Source: Gammaproteobacteria bacterium
GTDB lineage: Bacteria; Pseudomonadota; Gammaproteobacteria; Steroidobacterales; Steroidobacteraceae
NCBI GenBank assembly: GCA_024642505.1
Contig: JAHEAZ010000003.1
Location: forward strand, 1 to 64,000
DNA: 64,000 nucleotides
Direction of reading: 5' to 3'
Shown here piece by piece: positions 1-8,549 of the stretch (its first letter is position 1; each line of letters starts with the position of its first letter). The notes under the pieces are model-generated. The model was not told where the DNA came from. It worked only from the letters and a program-made list of their open reading frames with translations, and did no database searches. The translations under genes were made by a program, and so were the position numbers.

Positions 1-1346
1 GGGCGCTCCTGGCTGGCCGCCGCCTGGCCGCCGCGCTCCGCGCGCGGCGGGGCTCCGCGACTGCCCATACCACGTCGTGGCGGCCTGCCCCCACCCCGCT
101 CGCCGCGGCGTTCCTGCCGCTCTCGCCAGGACTGTGTGTCCTGGTGCCGCGGCACATTGCTCGCCGAGGCGACTTCCGGGAGTTCGTGGGGGTCGAAACT
201 CGTGACCGGCAGCTTGTTGCCAATGAAGGCCTCGATCTCCGGCAGGGAAACGACATACTCCTCGCAGCCGAAGCTGACCGCATCGCCGGCAGCGCCTGCG
301 CGCGCGGTGCGGCCGATGCGATGCACATAGTCTTCCGGGTCCTGAGGCAGGTCGTAGTTGAAGACATGACTGACGTCGGGAATGTGCAGCCCGCGGGCTG
401 CTACATCGGTCGCTACCAGCGCGGCGATCTTGCCGTCGTGGAATTCGCGCAGCATGCGCTGGCGGCGGGTCTGCGGGACGTCGCCCGACATGGCTGCCGC
501 CTCGATGCCATTGGCCCGCAGTTTGCGCTCGAGATACTCGGCCACGCGCTTGGTATTGACGAACACCATGCTGCGTGTCGCGCCTTTCTGCTTGAGCAGG
601 TGGACCAGCAGCGGCGCCTTCTCCTCCATGGACGGAAAGTAGATTGACTGCCGGACCCGGTCGGCGGTGACGCGCTCTGGCTCGATGCGGATGAGCTCCG
701 GGTCGTTCATGTGCTCGTAGGCGAGTTCGAGTACGCGCTGGGCCAGGGTGGCTGAAAACAGCAGGTTCAGGCGCTGGTCGGGCGGCGGCAAGCGCCTGAG
801 CAGGTAGCGGATGTCCTTGATGAATCCCAGGTCGAACATCCGATCTGCCTCGTCCAGCACCATGACCTCGGCAAAGCGGAGGTCGAACACGTGCTGCTTG
901 AAATAATCGATTATCCGCCCGGGCGTGCCGATCAGAACGTCTACCCCGGCCTCGATATGGCGTCGCTGCTTGTCGTAGTCGACGCCGCCGTAGGCGAGAC
1001 CGAGGGTCAGGCCGGTGTACTGCCCAAGGATCTCGGCATCGCGGTGAATCTGCAGTGCCAGCTCGCGGGTCGGCGCCAGGATCAGGGCGCGCGGCGAGGT
1101 AGTCGGCCGTCCTGGCGCCGACTCGTTTCGCAGCAGGCGGGAGTAGAGTGCTACCAGAAAGGCCGCCGTCTTGCCGGTTCCGGTCTGCGCCTGGCCCGCA
1201 ACGTCGAGGCCGGCGAGCGCTCTCGGCAAGGATCGTGCCTGAATCGGGGTGCAGCGCTCGAAGCCGGCATCGGCGATTCCGCGGGCCAGGGCCTCGGGCA
1301 GGTGGAGGTTGGTAAAGGACAGTTCCGAGAGTTGTTGTTCGCTCAC
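1..1346 (-). CDS. rhlB: ATP-dependent RNA helicase RhlB (3' end beyond window)
   Basis: DEAD-box RNA helicase; in enterobacteria RhlB unwinds RNA for the RNA degradosome. About 448 residues are visible and the C-terminus runs off base 1. Helicase motifs appear in order: Walker A AQTGTGKT at about 53-60, PTREL at 92-96, TPGR at 141-144, DEAD at 165-168, SAT at 198-200, and [14 protein letters not shown] and HRIGRTAR in the second RecA domain. The tail is rich in Arg and Gly, as expected for an RNA-binding extension. The GTG at 1346 is the first possible start because an in-frame TAG lies seven codons upstream; no strong ribosome binding site is visible. It is divergent from trxA-rho, the usual gammaproteobacterial arrangement, which favours RhlB over other DEAD-box paralogues. 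Confidence 0.93.
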   Translation of the reverse strand, partial: MSEQQLSELSFTNLHLPEALARGIADAGFERCTPIQARSLPRALAGLDVAGQAQTGTGKTAAFLVALYSRLLRNESAPGRPTTSPRALILAPTRELALQIHRDAEILGQYTGLTLGLAYGGVDYDKQRRHIEAGVDVLIGTPGRIIDYFKQHVFDLRFAEVMVLDEADRMFDLGFIKDIRYLLRRLPPPDQRLNLLFSATLAQRVLELAYEHMNDPELIRIEPERVTADRVRQSIYFPSMEEKAPLLVHLLKQKGATRSMVFVNTKRVAEYLERKLRANGIEAAAMSGDVPQTRRQRMLREFHDGKIAALVATDVAARGLHIPDVSHVFNYDLPQDPEDYVHRIGRTARAGAAGDAVSFGCEEYVVSLPEIEAFIGNKLPVTSFDPHELPEVASASNVPRHQDTQSWRERQERRGERGGGRPPRRGMGSRGAPPRAERGGQAAASQER

Positions 1347-1634
1347 TTTGGTCTTCTGATTACTCTATGTCTTGAAAAATTGCGCGCGAAAGGCTAAAAA
1401 GCTACCTGAGCACCGCGGGTTCCCCGCAAGCATTCGCACAACACCGGCAGATCCGGGACGGTCCAAACAGGCCCCCGGCGGAGCCGGTACCCTGGACAGG
1501 CAGCCTTAGGTTCAAGCGCCAGAACAGTATTGTGCCGTATCGGGCATCGGCTCGTCACTTGCAGGCCCGTTTTGCGCGCCTTTTTCTCTGATCAGCAACA
1601 TCCATCCACGACCTCTGCAAGGGAGGAAAACCGC

Positions 1635-1964
1635 TTGAGCGGCAACAACATCGTCCATACATCCGATGACACCTTCGAAGCCGACGTGCTGAAGGCCGAC
1701 GTCCCCGTCCTGCTCGACTTCTGGGCCGAATGGTGCGGTCCATGCAAGGCCATTTCGCCGATTCTCGACGAGATCGCGAGCGAGTACGGCGATCGGGTCC
1801 GGATCGCCAAGATCAACATCGACCATAACCGCCAGACGCCGCTGAAGTACGGTGTCCGGGGCATCCCGACACTGATCCTGTTCAAGAACGGGGCGCCCGA
1901 GGCGCAGCAGGTCGGGCTGGTCGCGAAGTCGAAGCTCGCGGCCCTGCTGGACCAGCACCTGTGA
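1635..1964 (+). CDS. trxA: Thioredoxin TrxA
   Basis: Small cytoplasmic dithiol reductase serving ribonucleotide reductase, methionine sulfoxide reductase and other clients. The redox motif WCGPC (Cys34 and Cys37) and the cis-proline segment RGIPTL are intact. The TTG start at 1635 is chosen because GGGAGG lies 8 bases upstream and it gives 109 residues, the length of the E. coli protein; an upstream reading of 35 more codons lacks thioredoxin character. The stop overlaps the GTG proposed for rho (GTGA), so the two genes are probably cotranscribed. The 288 bases between rhlB and trxA should hold both divergent promoters, but I could not pick out convincing boxes. Confidence 0.95.
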   Translation: MSGNNIVHTSDDTFEADVLKADVPVLLDFWAEWCGPCKAISPILDEIASEYGDRVRIAKINIDHNRQTPLKYGVRGIPTLILFKNGAPEAQQVGLVAKSKLAALLDQHL

Positions 1965-3397
1965 GGGGCTATCTCGGTAACCAGGCGCGCGGCGGCGGCC
2001 GGAAGGGCCAGGGCGGTGGTCGCCACCGCGGCGGCGGCAACCGGCAAAGCCAGGAGGGCCTGCCGCAGGACGATTTCGTCGAGGGTGGAGACACCGACAT
2101 CATCTCCCCCGAGGAGCTGGCGGCGTCGCGCCGGTCGATGAATCTCACCGAGCTCAAGACCAAGCCGGTCCATGAGCTGGTCCAGATGGCCGAGTCCATG
2201 GGGCTCGAGAACACCGCACGGCAGCGCAAGCAGGACGTGATCTTCTCGATACTCAAGGCGCACGCCAAGGGCGGCGAGGACATCTACGGCGACGGTGTGC
2301 TGGAAATCCTCCAGGACGGCTTCGGCTTCCTGCGGTCGGCCGAAGGGTCATACCTGGCCGGGCCGGACGATATCTACATCAGCCCGTCGCAGATACGCCG
2401 GTTCAATCTCCGGACCGGAGATTCCATTTCCGGCCTGATCCGGCCGCCCAAGGATGGCGAGCGCTATTTCGCGCTGCTCAAGGTGGGCGAGATCAACTTC
2501 GACTCGCCGGAGAGCTCGCGGCACAAGCTGCTGTTCGAGAACCTCACCCCGCTGCACCCCACCAAGCGGCTGAAACTCGAGCGCGGCAATGGCTCGACCG
2601 AGGACATGACGGCGCGGGTCATCGACATGACCGCACCGCTGGGCAAGGGCCAGCGCGGCCTCATCGTCTCCCCGCCGAAGGCCGGTAAGACGATGTTGCT
2701 GCAGAACATTGCCACCTCCATCGTTGCAAACCACCCGGACGTCTACCTGATCGTGCTGCTCATCGACGAGCGGCCGGAGGAAGTCACCGAGATGGCGCGC
2801 ACGGTCAAGGGCGAGGTCGTTGCCAGTACCTTCGACGAGCCGGCCAGCCGCCACGTGCAGGTGGCCGAGATGGTCATCGAGAAGGCCAAGCGCCTCGTCG
2901 AGCACAAGCGCGACGTCGTAATCCTGCTCGATTCCATCACGCGCCTCGCTCGCGCCTACAACACGGTGGTGCCGAGCTCGGGCAAGGTGCTGACCGGCGG
3001 CGTCGACGCCAACGCGCTGCAGCGGCCGAAGCGTTTCTTCGGCGCGGCCCGCAACGTGGAGGAGGGCGGCTCGCTGACCATCATCGCGACCGCGCTGATC
3101 GACACCGGCTCGCGCATGGACGACGTGATCTACGAGGAATTCAAGGGCACCGGCAACTCGGAAATCCACCTGGACCGTCGCATCGCCGAGAAGCGCATCT
3201 ACCCGGCTGTCAACATCAATCGTTCAGGCACCCGCAAGGAAGAGCTGATCACGGTGCCGGACGAGCTGCAGAAGATGTGGATCCTGCGCAAGCTGCTGCA
3301 TCCAATGGACGAACTGGCCGCGATCGAGTTCCTCATCGGCAAGATGAAGGACACCAAGACCAACGGCGAGTTCTTCGACGCGATGAAGCGAGGATAA
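1961..3397 (+). CDS. rho: Transcription termination factor Rho, with N-terminal extension
   Basis: Hexameric RNA-dependent ATPase that ends transcription. From the methionine at 2138 the protein is 419 residues and matches E. coli Rho closely: MNLTELK start, RNA-binding cold-shock-like domain (DGFGFLRS), Walker A PPKAGKT, Walker [17 protein letters not shown]-loop [13 protein letters not shown]. The frame stays open upstream to a GTG at 1961 that overlaps the trxA stop, adding 59 residues rich in Arg/Gly then acidic. Codon third positions there are about 85% G/C, like real coding sequence, so I give the long form. Neither start has a well-spaced ribosome binding site (GAGGAG at 2111 is 21 bases before the ATG), so the start is uncertain although the identity is not. 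Confidence 0.93.
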   Translation: MRGYLGNQARGGGRKGQGGGRHRGGGNRQSQEGLPQDDFVEGGDTDIISPEELAASRRSMNLTELKTKPVHELVQMAESMGLENTARQRKQDVIFSILKAHAKGGEDIYGDGVLEILQDGFGFLRSAEGSYLAGPDDIYISPSQIRRFNLRTGDSISGLIRPPKDGERYFALLKVGEINFDSPESSRHKLLFENLTPLHPTKRLKLERGNGSTEDMTARVIDMTAPLGKGQRGLIVSPPKAGKTMLLQNIATSIVANHPDVYLIVLLIDERPEEVTEMARTVKGEVVASTFDEPASRHVQVAEMVIEKAKRLVEHKRDVVILLDSITRLARAYNTVVPSSGKVLTGGVDANALQRPKRFFGAARNVEEGGSLTIIATALIDTGSRMDDVIYEEFKGTGNSEIHLDRRIAEKRIYPAVNINRSGTRKEELITVPDELQKMWILRKLLHPMDELAAIEFLIGKMKDTKTNGEFFDAMKRG

Positions 3398-3402
3398 GCC
3401 GA

Positions 3403-3461
3403 GGTGCCTGGCACCGTGACGAGAGGCGGACGGTTCACTTCTCGTCACGGTGCCCGGCACC
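3403..3461. repeat. Long imperfect palindrome, REP-like or terminator
   Basis: Two 22-base arms (3403-3424 and 3440-3461) pair at 21 of 22 positions around a 15-base loop. Each outer end, GGTGCCTGGCACC on the left and GGTGCCCGGCACC on the right, is itself nearly palindromic, so alternative folds are possible. No T-run follows, which argues against a simple intrinsic terminator. The nested-palindrome form and position just after rho resemble REP elements moved by RAYT-type proteins. It could still halt or stabilise the rho transcript. Confidence 0.6.
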
Positions 3462-3475
3462 CACCCGGTTGTTGA

Positions 3476-4093
3476 ATGGATCCCTCCGTCCGCCGCCATC
3501 TCTCCCGAGACCCGGTCATGCGCGCCCTGATCCGCGCTGCCGGGCCCTGCGAGATCAAGCCGGAACGGGGCCGCACGCCCTTTCAATCCCTGGTCCGGTC
3601 GATCGCCCATCAGCAGCTGACCGGCAAGGCCGCCGGCACGATCCTGCAGCGATTCTTCGCGCTGTATGGAGAGGGAAGGTTTCCGGAACCGGCCGAGTTG
3701 CTCGATACGCCCGAGGAAACCCTGCGTTCGGTGGGCTTCTCGCGCGCGAAGGCGGCTTCGCTCAGGGACATCGCTGCCCGGACGCTGGACGGCACGATCC
3801 CGTCCCGGCGCAGCCTGGCACAACTTCCCGATGCGGCGATCATCGAGCGGCTGGTTCAGGTCCGCGGCGTCGGCCGCTGGACGGTCGAAATGTTCCTGAT
3901 GTTCACGCTTGGCAGGCCCGACGTGCTGCCGGTGGACGACTATGGCGTGCGCAGTGGATACCGCATCGCGTATGGCTTTGCCGAGCTGCCCCGACCCAGT
4001 GAGCTGGCAGAATTGGGACGACGCTGGGCCCCGTATCGCAGTACCGCCGCCTGGTACCTGTGGCGGGCTGTGGATCTTCACCGCGGAGAGTAG
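3476..4093 (+). CDS. DNA-3-methyladenine glycosylase II family protein (HhH-GPD)
   Basis: Base-excision repair glycosylase that should remove alkylated purines from DNA. The 205-residue protein carries the helix-hairpin-helix LVQVRGVGRWTVEMFL followed by LPVDDYGVR, where the first or second Asp is the expected catalytic residue, and the family motif SIAHQQLTGKAA in the N-terminal half. It is shorter than E. coli AlkA and lacks its N-terminal domain, like the minimal AlkA/MAG-type enzymes of many bacteria. It stands alone between two palindromic repeats, one 15 bases before its ATG and one just after its stop. Substrate range cannot be read from sequence. Confidence 0.85.
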   Translation: MDPSVRRHLSRDPVMRALIRAAGPCEIKPERGRTPFQSLVRSIAHQQLTGKAAGTILQRFFALYGEGRFPEPAELLDTPEETLRSVGFSRAKAASLRDIAARTLDGTIPSRRSLAQLPDAAIIERLVQVRGVGRWTVEMFLMFTLGRPDVLPVDDYGVRSGYRIAYGFAELPRPSELAELGRRWAPYRSTAAWYLWRAVDLHRGE

Positions 4094-4104
4094 GGCGCAC
4101 ATCA

Positions 4105-4117
4105 GGGGACAGTCCCC
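4105..4117. repeat. Short palindrome GGGGACAGTCCCC
   Basis: A perfect 6-base inverted repeat around one A (GGGGAC-A-GTCCCC) sits between the ends of the convergent glycosylase and PHA-type genes, followed by CTTT. On the minus strand it reads AAAGGGGGACTGTCCCC. Its first ten bases with the preceding A (AGGGGACAGT) recur at 45242-45251. It may be a core of a dispersed REP-like family; two occurrences in one window are only weak support. Confidence 0.4.
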
Positions 4118-4124
4118 CTTTCGG

Positions 4125-4409
4125 TCAGATCTTGCGCGTGAGCTCCTCGTCGAGAATCTTGCTGATCTCGTCCTCGACCCGGTGCTGGAACATCGACAGG
4201 AAGAAACCAAGCCTGGCGTCGATCACTACCTCGCTCTTGGTAACCTGGACCGTGCCGGTGACATTGGAGTGGTCTATGTGAACCACGTCGCCTTCCCAGT
4301 GGCAATCGGCGCTGTATTTCTCGCCCAGCCGCTCAGCCAGGTGCGAAACGCGATCGCGCAGCTCGGCGTGGCCCAGCTGGTGCTTGCGTCGGATGGTGAT
4401 TTGACTCAT
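4125..4409 (-). CDS. Polyhydroxyalkanoic acid system family protein
   Basis: A 94-residue protein resembling the small PHA granule-region family (PF09650 type), found near PHA or unrelated genes in many proteobacteria and of unknown biochemical role. Family character shows in the N-terminal stretch ITIRRKHQLGHAELRDRV, the middle VVHIDHSNVTGTVQV and the charged C-terminus HRVEDEISKILDEELTRKI. The ATG at 4409 has GGAGAG about 6 bases upstream, so the longer open frame is not used. No PHA synthase or phasin gene is nearby, so a role in polymer storage is only inherited from the family name. Confidence 0.75.
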   Translation of the reverse strand: MSQITIRRKHQLGHAELRDRVSHLAERLGEKYSADCHWEGDVVHIDHSNVTGTVQVTKSEVVIDARLGFFLSMFQHRVEDEISKILDEELTRKI

Positions 4410-4491
4410 GACAGCTCTCCCCCTGGGGCGGCGCCAAGCATAAACGTCCGCCGCGGGACGAGCCAGCGCCGCTGGCACGGCGGGTTCCGGG

Positions 4492-6354
4492 CTAGTTGCC
4501 ACGGAACAGGGAGGGCAGCCAGGTTGTCAGCGGTGGCCAGTAGGTAATGACGATGACGCCGGACAGTAGCACCAGCATGGGCACCAGTGCCGCGCGGGCC
4601 ACAGTCATCACCGGCCGGTTGAAACGGTACGCAGCCAGGAACAGGTTGAGCCCGACCGGCGGGGTCAGGTAGCCGAGTTCCAGGTTGGCGAGGATCAGGA
4701 TGCCGAGGTGCAGCGGATCGATGCCGAAGGCGAGGGCGGCCGGCAGGACCAGCGGCACCACAACCACCACGGCCGTGAAGATGTCCATCAGGCAGCCGAC
4801 GGCTATCAGGAACAGGTTGAGCAGCAGGAGGAACGCCCAGCGCGACTCCACATGTAGTCCGATCCAGGTGGCCAGAGCGTCCGGTACCTGCAGGGTAATC
4901 AGGTAGTTGGTGAAGCCCATGGCGGTGCCGAGGATGAGCAGTACGCCGCCGGTGAGTAGCCCACAGTCGACCAGCACACGACGCAAAGTGGCCAGGTTTA
5001 GGTCGCGATGGAAAAGCATCCCGGTCACCATCGCGAACAACGCGGTCGCGGCTGCCGCCGGCACCGGCAGGGCGAGCCCGCCGATCAGTAGGGTGAGAGG
5101 TACCAGCGGCAGCAGCAGTTCGAACCGGGCCGCCCACGCCGCGGACAGGGCACGATCAAGGTCAAAGGCTGGCCGCGCCTCTCCAGAGCGGCCGGAGGAG
5201 GCCATGCCCCAGCCGGCCATCATTGCGATGAGCAGTGCGCCCGGAAGCAGACCCGCCAGGAACATGTCGTTCATGCCAACCTGGCCGATGATTGAGTACA
5301 TGATCAGCGGCAGACATGGCGGCAGCAGCACGCCGAGGGAGGCCGCGCCGGCAATTAGTCCCAGGGAGTCGCGATCCGAATGCCGCGCAGCCAGTAGCAG
5401 CGGTAAGAGCAGTCCGCCCAGTGCCAGGATGGTGACACCAGAGCCGCCGGTGAACGCCGTAAAGAAGGCTGAGCCCAACACCGTAACGATGGCAGGCCCG
5501 CCGCGCAGGTGCCCCGTCCAGGCGATCAGCAGCGTGACCACGCGCTGGGCCGCGCGTGAACCCGCCAGCACGTAGCCGGCCAGCGTGAACAGTGGCAACG
5601 TTGCCAGCAGTGGGCTGGTGACCTGGCCGTAGTGATCGAGCGGGATCGACGCGATCGGGTCCCCTGCCGCGCCAAACAGTAATAGCGATGCGCCGCCAAA
5701 AACGGCAAAGATGGGTGCGCCCAGCAGGGTCGTGGCTGCCAGCAGGGCAAGTGCCGGCCCCAGCAACTGAGCGGGTGGCAGTGGCGGGTTCCAGGCCACG
5801 AGCATCAGCGTGACCGCGAGTACCAGTGAAATGGCCCGCCCGCGCGGCGTTCTGGTCGAATGGAACCAAACGCGCGCAGCCAGTACCGCGAAGCCGAGGG
5901 GCAGCGACAGCTGGATGATCCAGACAGGGACTCCCAGGGCGAGGACGAGTCCGGCAGGACGTTCGAAAGAAACGAACTGCCACGAGGCGACGGCGAGGCC
6001 GGCGGCGATACTGGTCGACGTGGCGCCAACGAAGATCGCGATGGCTGGCTGCAGGCGTTCAGGGGCCAACTGCGCCAGCGTGCCGATCGCGAGCAGTCTC
6101 CGCTCGCGGGCGGCGACCATCGAGCCGAGCATGCCGATCAGCAGCGTGACGTGGCGGGCGACGTTGTCCATCACCCCGACATTCAGACGCAGCCCCAGTG
6201 CCGGCCAGAGGTCCAGCTGGCCAATCCCCAATAGCACCAGCGCGCCCATTGCGGCACACAACAGCAGGTCCTCGGTAATCCGGAAAGTGGCTCGTGATCG
6301 ATCCAGCCAGCCCTGCCAGGGATCGCTGCCCGCCATTGCAAGCGAAGCCAGCAT
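4492..6354 (-). CDS. TRAP transporter fused permease (DctQ-DctM)
   Basis: Inner-membrane permease of a tripartite ATP-independent periplasmic importer driven by an ion gradient. The 620-residue protein fuses the small four-helix subunit (roughly residues 1-170, with ITEDLLLCAAMGALVLLG and the KTL-type helix pair) to the 12-helix large subunit, whose hallmarks are FTAFTGGSGVTILALGG, LGVLLPPCLPLIMYSIIG and LANLELGYLTPPVGLNLF. The ATG at 6354 lies two bases after the binding-protein stop, indicating coupled translation. Genes upstream encode a TatT-like TPR lipoprotein and the binding protein, so this is a TPR-associated TRAP system. The ligand is unknown. Confidence 0.9.
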   Translation of the reverse strand: MLASLAMAGSDPWQGWLDRSRATFRITEDLLLCAAMGALVLLGIGQLDLWPALGLRLNVGVMDNVARHVTLLIGMLGSMVAARERRLLAIGTLAQLAPERLQPAIAIFVGATSTSIAAGLAVASWQFVSFERPAGLVLALGVPVWIIQLSLPLGFAVLAARVWFHSTRTPRGRAISLVLAVTLMLVAWNPPLPPAQLLGPALALLAATTLLGAPIFAVFGGASLLLFGAAGDPIASIPLDHYGQVTSPLLATLPLFTLAGYVLAGSRAAQRVVTLLIAWTGHLRGGPAIVTVLGSAFFTAFTGGSGVTILALGGLLLPLLLAARHSDRDSLGLIAGAASLGVLLPPCLPLIMYSIIGQVGMNDMFLAGLLPGALLIAMMAGWGMASSGRSGEARPAFDLDRALSAAWAARFELLLPLVPLTLLIGGLALPVPAAAATALFAMVTGMLFHRDLNLATLRRVLVDCGLLTGGVLLILGTAMGFTNYLITLQVPDALATWIGLHVESRWAFLLLLNLFLIAVGCLMDIFTAVVVVVPLVLPAALAFGIDPLHLGILILANLELGYLTPPVGLNLFLAAYRFNRPVMTVARAALVPMLVLLSGVIVITYWPPLTTWLPSLFRGN

Positions 6355-6356
6355 GG

Positions 6357-7388
6357 CTAGTCCTCGGCCCTGGCGAGTCCGGCTGGCGCGTGCGAGCGGT
6401 AGTCCTGCAGCGTGGCGCCGACGCGGTCGTAGATGTCGGTGGGCACGATCTGGCCGCGGATCTGTGGACTGAGGCGGGCAAGTTCCTTGCGCCACTCCTG
6501 CTCGAGCGCGGGTGGAAAGGGCACCACGTTGAGCTTCTGCTTGATACGCATCGCGTCGACCGCGGCGTCATCTTCTGCCCGGGCCTGCCGGCGAATCTCC
6601 GCGCCGGCCTCGCGGCCCGTACGCAGCATGTACTCGCGGGTCTCAGCCGGCAGTGCATCGAAGGACTTGCGCGTTACGATCATTGCGCCCGCGATCGGCA
6701 CCCATCGCATGTCGAGCATGTTGGGTGCGAACTGGGCGACCTGCAGCAGGTTGGCCAGGAATGCGGGCATCGGAATGGCATCGATGGTGCCGTTCCTCAG
6801 GCTCAACTGGATGTCGTGCGGCGCCAGCGGGACCGGCGTGTAGTACTCGCGCATGAGATCCAGCGTGACGGGATCGCCACCGTCGGCGTAGACGCGCATG
6901 CGCTTCAGGTCGGCCGGGTGCTCAATCGGGCTGCGGGAGAAGAACCGCACCCAACCCGCGTCGCCCCAGAAGATCACCACATAGCCGGCATCGTATAGTC
7001 CTTGCTCCAGCCGTGCCCGCAGCGCCTCGCGCACATGGTCCACTTCCTCCCAACTACGGAACATCATTGGCAACAGCTGCAGCGCGGTCGCGTCCTTGTC
7101 CAGCTGCCCCAGTCCATTGGCCGTCAGCATCGCGCCCTGGATGCTGCCGGCGCGCATCCGGCTCGCAATCTGTGCTTCGCTTCCCTGCTTGCCCTGTGTG
7201 TAGATCATCAGGCTCACGCCGCCTCCAGGCGCCTTGCTCCATTGCTGATTGAGCTGCTGCAGGCTCTTGTGGAACGACGAGCCGTCCGGTGCGACGGTCG
7301 CTATCCTCAGCGTCACAGGTCCGGCCGCGGCGGTGCTGAAGACCGTGAAGATCGCCATCAGGGCCAGGATTAGGCGGCTGAATTTCAT
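6357..7388 (-). CDS. TRAP transporter substrate-binding protein (DctP/TatP type)
   Basis: Periplasmic ligand-binding subunit of the TRAP importer, 343 residues. A signal peptide (MKFSRLILALMAIFTVFS then TAAAG) is followed by the family core: LRIATVAPDGSSFHK, AQIASRMRAGSIQGAML, LKRMRVYADGG and RNGTIDAIPMP. The ATG at 7388 has GGAGC upstream; an in-frame extension of 37 codons is not needed. It sits between the TPR lipoprotein gene (22 bases away) and the fused permease (2 bases away). In the TPR-associated subclass known from Treponema the ligands are suspected to be hydrophobic; that is family inference, not seen here. Confidence 0.9.
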   Translation of the reverse strand: MKFSRLILALMAIFTVFSTAAAGPVTLRIATVAPDGSSFHKSLQQLNQQWSKAPGGGVSLMIYTQGKQGSEAQIASRMRAGSIQGAMLTANGLGQLDKDATALQLLPMMFRSWEEVDHVREALRARLEQGLYDAGYVVIFWGDAGWVRFFSRSPIEHPADLKRMRVYADGGDPVTLDLMREYYTPVPLAPHDIQLSLRNGTIDAIPMPAFLANLLQVAQFAPNMLDMRWVPIAGAMIVTRKSFDALPAETREYMLRTGREAGAEIRRQARAEDDAAVDAMRIKQKLNVVPFPPALEQEWRKELARLSPQIRGQIVPTDIYDRVGATLQDYRSHAPAGLARAED

Positions 7389-7410
7389 GTCGTGCTCCTT
7401 ATCCGGTCGT

Positions 7411-8340
7411 TCAGGGTTGTTCGTCAGGACCTGGCATGAACAAACGGTCGATCCGCCCGAGCAGCCAGCGCGCCCGACGTTGCATGAGCGTGTTGGCAAG
7501 CCGAGCGTTGGGGTTCTGCCCGATATCGATCGCGAGTGCCGCAGTCAGCGCGGTCCTGAAGCATTCGCGATCGTCCTGATCGCGGCAGACTGAGTCGGCG
7601 AAACTCACATGCGGTCCCGCCTCGAGGCCGTGCGAAAGCCGGACCGCCCGCAGGTAGTGCCGCGTGGCGCGCTCTGCTGCGTCGCCTTCGGCGGCCGGGC
7701 GGATCATCTCGTAAGTAATCATGAAACCGTGGAGGGCGCCCGCGCCGAAGCCGGGATCGAGGGCCAGGGCCCGGTCAGCGAGCTTCTCTATCCACGGGAG
7801 GTCACCGACAAGATCGGGGTGGTCCTTGCCCAGGCCGACCGCGGCCCCCCAGGCGGCCGCGGTCCAGTAGAGCAATTCGACGTCTTGCCTGCCCATTTCC
7901 GCCAGCGAGCCTGCGGGGTCCGCCTGAAAATTCGTGGCGAAACCCGGGTGGCCGACCGCGAGACCCCGCAGGCCGTAATCGCGGGCGCGCAGGTACAGGC
8001 GCCGGGCGCGATCCTTCTCGGTCCAGGCGCGCTCGAGGTCGGCGTCCTCGAGCTGCTCGGCCGGCATCTGCACGAAGCCGTAGGCGTACTGAGTGAAGCC
8101 GCTGGCGGCGGCGGTGAGCATGCCGCGGTGCTCCGGGCTTTGCGCCAACAGGCTCTCAATCAGCTTCAGGCCGAAGGGCAGGGCGGCTCCTACGAGCTCC
8201 GGGTCATCATCGACTGCGTAGGCACCGTTGCCGCCGGCGAGCGCGTCGCCGACCCGGTTGACTGCCAGGCGATTGATGGAGCATCCGGAAGCGGTGACGG
8301 CGCATAGCGCCAGCATCACCCACCTGCTGAAGCCTCCCAT
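7411..8340 (-). CDS. TRAP-associated TPR lipoprotein, TatT family
   Basis: A 309-residue lipoprotein of the TatT family, which forms helical TPR trimers holding TRAP binding proteins. A signal peptide ends in the lipobox TASGC (Cys about 19), so the mature protein should be membrane anchored. The body is helical and Ala/Leu rich, with family segments ASGFTQYAYGFVQ, RDYGLRGL, ELLYWTAAAWGAAV and ALDPGFGAGALH. The ATG at 8340 follows AGGGGGG by 8 bases; a start nine codons earlier is less well placed. First gene of the tatT-dctP-dctQM run and divergent from an XRE-type regulator, a probable controller. Confidence 0.87.
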   Translation of the reverse strand: MGGFSRWVMLALCAVTASGCSINRLAVNRVGDALAGGNGAYAVDDDPELVGAALPFGLKLIESLLAQSPEHRGMLTAAASGFTQYAYGFVQMPAEQLEDADLERAWTEKDRARRLYLRARDYGLRGLAVGHPGFATNFQADPAGSLAEMGRQDVELLYWTAAAWGAAVGLGKDHPDLVGDLPWIEKLADRALALDPGFGAGALHGFMITYEMIRPAAEGDAAERATRHYLRAVRLSHGLEAGPHVSFADSVCRDQDDRECFRTALTAALAIDIGQNPNARLANTLMQRRARWLLGRIDRLFMPGPDEQP

Positions 8341-8549
8341 GGCTTTCGCCCCCCTGATCCGTCGCATGCCTTCCGGAAGCCGGCCCCGCGTGCGGCCATG
8401 CCGTCCGGTACTGCGAGGCACTGTGGGTGGCTGATTACAGAAATTGCAACTTTCAGCACAAAAGTCTTCAAGAGTTAAACCGGAGGTATCAGAAAACGCT
8501 ACCTTATGGTCGAATTTCAACATTGGCCGCGCAAACCGTGGGGGACGCC
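8341..8549. other. Divergent intergenic region between TRAP operon and regulator
   Basis: About 209 bases separate the start of the tatT-like gene from the start of the XRE-type regulator. The stretch 8436-8525 is clearly more A/T rich than its surroundings (for example AAATTGCAACTTTCAGCACA), as expected for a promoter region. I could not assign -35 and -10 boxes with confidence, nor a clear dyad operator. Confidence 0.35.

Noticed and set aside
144-647. Long plus-strand open frame opposite rhlB
   Set aside because: Shadow of the helicase gene on the other strand; no family features, and high GC produces many such frames.
3224-4210. 328-codon minus-strand frame across rho end and glycosylase
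   Set aside because: It runs through two well-supported genes and a palindrome; composition is a shadow pattern.
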